A stretch of DNA of 7,916 nucleotides from Phycisphaerales bacterium (GTDB lineage: Bacteria; Planctomycetota; Phycisphaerae; Phycisphaerales; SM1A02), in the NCBI GenBank assembly GCA_007127615.1, contig SKZB01000229.1, positions 1 through 7,916 of the forward strand. The letters are read 5' to 3'. The stretch's first letter is position 1. Each line of letters begins with the position of its first letter. Below are positions 6,313-7,916 of the stretch, in pieces. Below the pieces are notes generated by a model that saw nothing but the letters and a program-made list of their open reading frames with translations, did not search any database and had not been told where the DNA came from. Position numbers and translations under genes: made by a program.

Positions 6313-7308
6313 ATGATGACGACTCAAACCGACGTCCCCACCGTTCAGCTTGAATCCGTCAGCAAAAGCTTCGGCGCGACCCGGGCGGTCGACGACGTCT
6401 CGCTCGAGATACCCGCGGGTAGTCTCTGCGGCTTCCTCGGCCCGAACGGCGCGGGCAAGAGCACCACCATCCGGATGATCATGTCGATCATCTACCCCGA
6501 TGCAGGATCGGTGCGCGCGCTCGGCGGATCCGCGCTCGCCGCCAAGGATCGCATCGGCTATCTGCCCGAGGAACGCGGCATCTACCGCAAGATGCGCGTG
6601 GGGGAGTATCTGCTGTACATCGGTCGGCTCAAGAGCCTCGGCGGAGCCGATCTCAAGCGACGGATCGGCTATTGGCTCGATCGCATCAAGCTTCCCAACG
6701 TCATTCACAAGCGATGCCATGAGTTGTCCAAAGGCATGCAGCAGAAGGTGCAGTTTCTCGCCGCGGTGCTCAACGACCCGGAAGTGCTCATTCTGGATGA
6801 ACCCTTCTCCGGCCTCGATCCGGTCAACGCGACCCTGCTGAACGAGATCATCCGGGCCTTGAGCGATCAGGGGCGCACGATCATCTTCTCCACGCACGTG
6901 CTGCACCAGGCCGAGCAACTCTGTGACCGAATTGTGCTGATCAATCACGGCAAGCTGCTCCTCGATGTGTCGATGGAGGAGATCATCGCACGCTTCGATC
7001 CTCGCACCCTGCTCGTGCGGCCCCTGAACGATCAACCGTTGAAACTCGACACGATGCCGGGCGTGGTTGACTTGACGGCCGGCGGCGAAGTCGGCAGCGT
7101 GGAAGTGCATCTGGAAGCGTCCGCCGATCCGCAGGCGATCATGCGCAAAATTCTCGATCAGTCACCGGTGCGTTCGGTGGAACTGCGTCGAATCACTCTG
7201 GAGGAAGTCTTCGTTCGTCTGGTGATGGAGAGCGAAGGCGAAGCGGCGGCCGAACGAGCCCGTGAGGAGTTGAGTCATGTGGAAGACGATGATCGTCGCC
7301 TGGCGTGA
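6313..7308 (+). CDS. ABC transporter ATP-binding protein, NatA/YhaQ-like with DUF4162-type C-terminus
   Basis: A 331-residue cytoplasmic ATPase that powers an ABC-2 exporter. Motifs in order: aromatic A-loop region near Phe20; Walker A GPNGAGKST at 43-51; Q-loop region YLPEERGIY at 83-91, with Glu where most ABC proteins have Gln, as is common in this subfamily; signature LSKGMQQK at 138-145; Walker B VLILDEP at 158-164 followed by the D-loop SGLD; H-loop His195. After about residue 215 comes a C-terminal domain of the DUF4162 kind (HGKLLLD to LEEVFVRLV), usual in NatA/YhaQ-like ATPases. The frame is open from a GTG at 6241, but that codon lies within the terminator stem, so ATG 6313 (or 6316) is the real start. 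The ribosome binding site is weak. The end overlaps the permease gene by 32 bases. Substrate cannot be told; Na+, drugs or peptides are known for relatives. Confidence 0.93.
   Translation: MMTTQTDVPTVQLESVSKSFGATRAVDDVSLEIPAGSLCGFLGPNGAGKSTTIRMIMSIIYPDAGSVRALGGSALAAKDRIGYLPEERGIYRKMRVGEYLLYIGRLKSLGGADLKRRIGYWLDRIKLPNVIHKRCHELSKGMQQKVQFLAAVLNDPEVLILDEPFSGLDPVNATLLNEIIRALSDQGRTIIFSTHVLHQAEQLCDRIVLINHGKLLLDVSMEEIIARFDPRTLLVRPLNDQPLKLDTMPGVVDLTAGGEVGSVEVHLEASADPQAIMRKILDQSPVRSVELRRITLEEVFVRLVMESEGEAAAERAREELSHVEDDDRRLA
7264..7269 (+). promoter_or_regulatory. Ribosome binding site of the permease gene, inside the ATPase gene
   Basis: GAGGAG lies seven bases before the ATG at 7277, within the last codons of the ATPase gene. 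It fixes the permease start and supports translational coupling of the two subunits. Confidence 0.7.
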
Positions 7309-7916
7309 GTTCAAGCACACGGCGCTGACCAAGGCCTTCATTTTCGGAACGATCTTCTTTCCCCTGATTATCTGGGGCGGCATTGTCGTGGGATCGATCG
7401 TCGTTCGTCCATCGGAGACGACCGTTCAGGGCACGCTTGCCATCCTCGATCCGACCGGCCAGGTCTTTCCCGCCGCCGAACGGGAATTTGATCCGGAGCG
7501 TTTCGAAGGCCCCACCCTGGGCGAGATGGTGGAAGACGCGGCGCGCGGCACGATGGGGGCAATTGTGCATCTCGACATGACGCTGGAGACGCACACGGAT
7601 CGGGACCAGTTGGAAACGCTTCAGAATCGTGTGCGGCAGCAGGATCTACTCGGGGTGGCCGTCGTCGGCGACGGTGTGCTGGATCCCGCCACCCGTGATG
7701 GCCATGTCGTTTTGTACGTCGATCCTGCCGCCAATCCTGATCACATCAGCGCGATTCAGCGAACGCTCGGCCGATCGGTGGTTCGCGCCCGGGCCACCGA
7801 GCGGAATCTGGATGTGGCGGAGCTCCGCGCGATGCTGAGCGATCCGCGGATCGTGACCCGCCGGCTGACCGATGTGGGCGAAGCCGCCGCGGGGGTGGAG
7901 CTGCAGAAGATGCTCC
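7277..7916 (+). CDS. ABC-2 type permease, NatB/YhaP-like (partial, runs off the right edge)
   Basis: 213 codons are visible and open to the window end, so the C-terminal membrane domain is missing. The N-terminus MWKTMIVAWREFKHTALTKA is the amphipathic, basic start typical of ABC-2 permeases. One transmembrane segment follows (about 19-43, AFIFGTIFFPLIIWGG and on). Then comes a large extracytoplasmic domain beginning with LAILDPTGQV, similar to the IAVVDETG-like motif of NatB-type permeases. No further hydrophobic segment is seen before the edge, as expected, since these proteins carry five or more membrane segments after the large loop. It would form a homodimeric or heterodimeric exporter with the ATPase encoded just upstream, with which it overlaps by 32 bases. 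The substrate is unknown. Confidence 0.85.
   Translation, partial: MWKTMIVAWREFKHTALTKAFIFGTIFFPLIIWGGIVVGSIVVRPSETTVQGTLAILDPTGQVFPAAEREFDPERFEGPTLGEMVEDAARGTMGAIVHLDMTLETHTDRDQLETLQNRVRQQDLLGVAVVGDGVLDPATRDGHVVLYVDPAANPDHISAIQRTLGRSVVRARATERNLDVAELRAMLSDPRIVTRRLTDVGEAAAGVELQKML

Noticed and set aside
6301..7110. Minus-strand open frame opposite the ABC ATPase (269 codons)
   Set aside because: It is antisense to complete Walker A, signature and Walker B motifs and has no features of its own.

Overview
This is a GC-rich stretch (estimated by eye at a little over 60%) of ordinary bacterial chromosome with seven protein-coding genes, the last cut by the right edge. A planctomycete-like bacterium, possibly of the Phycisphaerae type, is my best guess. 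It rests only on the mix of genes: a lepA with a typical bacterial sequence, secreted LolA-like proteins in tandem, a secreted S41 protease and a NatA/NatB-like ABC-2 exporter. The sequence does not prove a taxon. No phage, transposase, integrase, CRISPR array, tRNA or rRNA is visible.

Left part (1-2489). The first bases look like the end of a rho-independent terminator for a plus-strand gene outside the window. A roughly 170-base spacer follows, with a short 8-base tandem repeat and nested inverted repeats. Two minus-strand genes come next. The upstream one is lepA (elongation factor 4), with a GTG start and a plausible TACAAT promoter. The downstream one is a group II truncated hemoglobin, 82 bases after the lepA stop and probably read through from it.

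Middle part (2490-6269). A divergent spacer of about 200 bases separates lepA from three plus-strand genes for exported proteins. The first is a signal-peptide-bearing PDZ/S41 peptidase that lacks the usual lysine of C-terminal processing proteases but has a tricorn-like Ser-His. The other two are LolA-like, methionine-rich periplasmic proteins that are clearly paralogous to each other. The second paralogue has its own AT-rich putative promoter and a perfect 8-bp hairpin just upstream of its ribosome binding site. It ends in a strong rho-independent terminator.

Right part (6313-7916). An ABC ATPase of the NatA/YhaQ type overlaps by 32 bases the start of its ABC-2 permease partner (NatB/YhaP type), which runs off the window.

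Putting the parts together: the plus-strand genes all serve the cell envelope (periplasmic proteolysis, putative lipid or lipoprotein handling, export). A functional link among them is inference from neighbourhood only. I see no clear new defence, mobile or RNA-guided system here. The points most worth checking are the Met-rich LolA-like pair, the altered catalytic centre of the S41 protein, and the structured leader and spacer elements.
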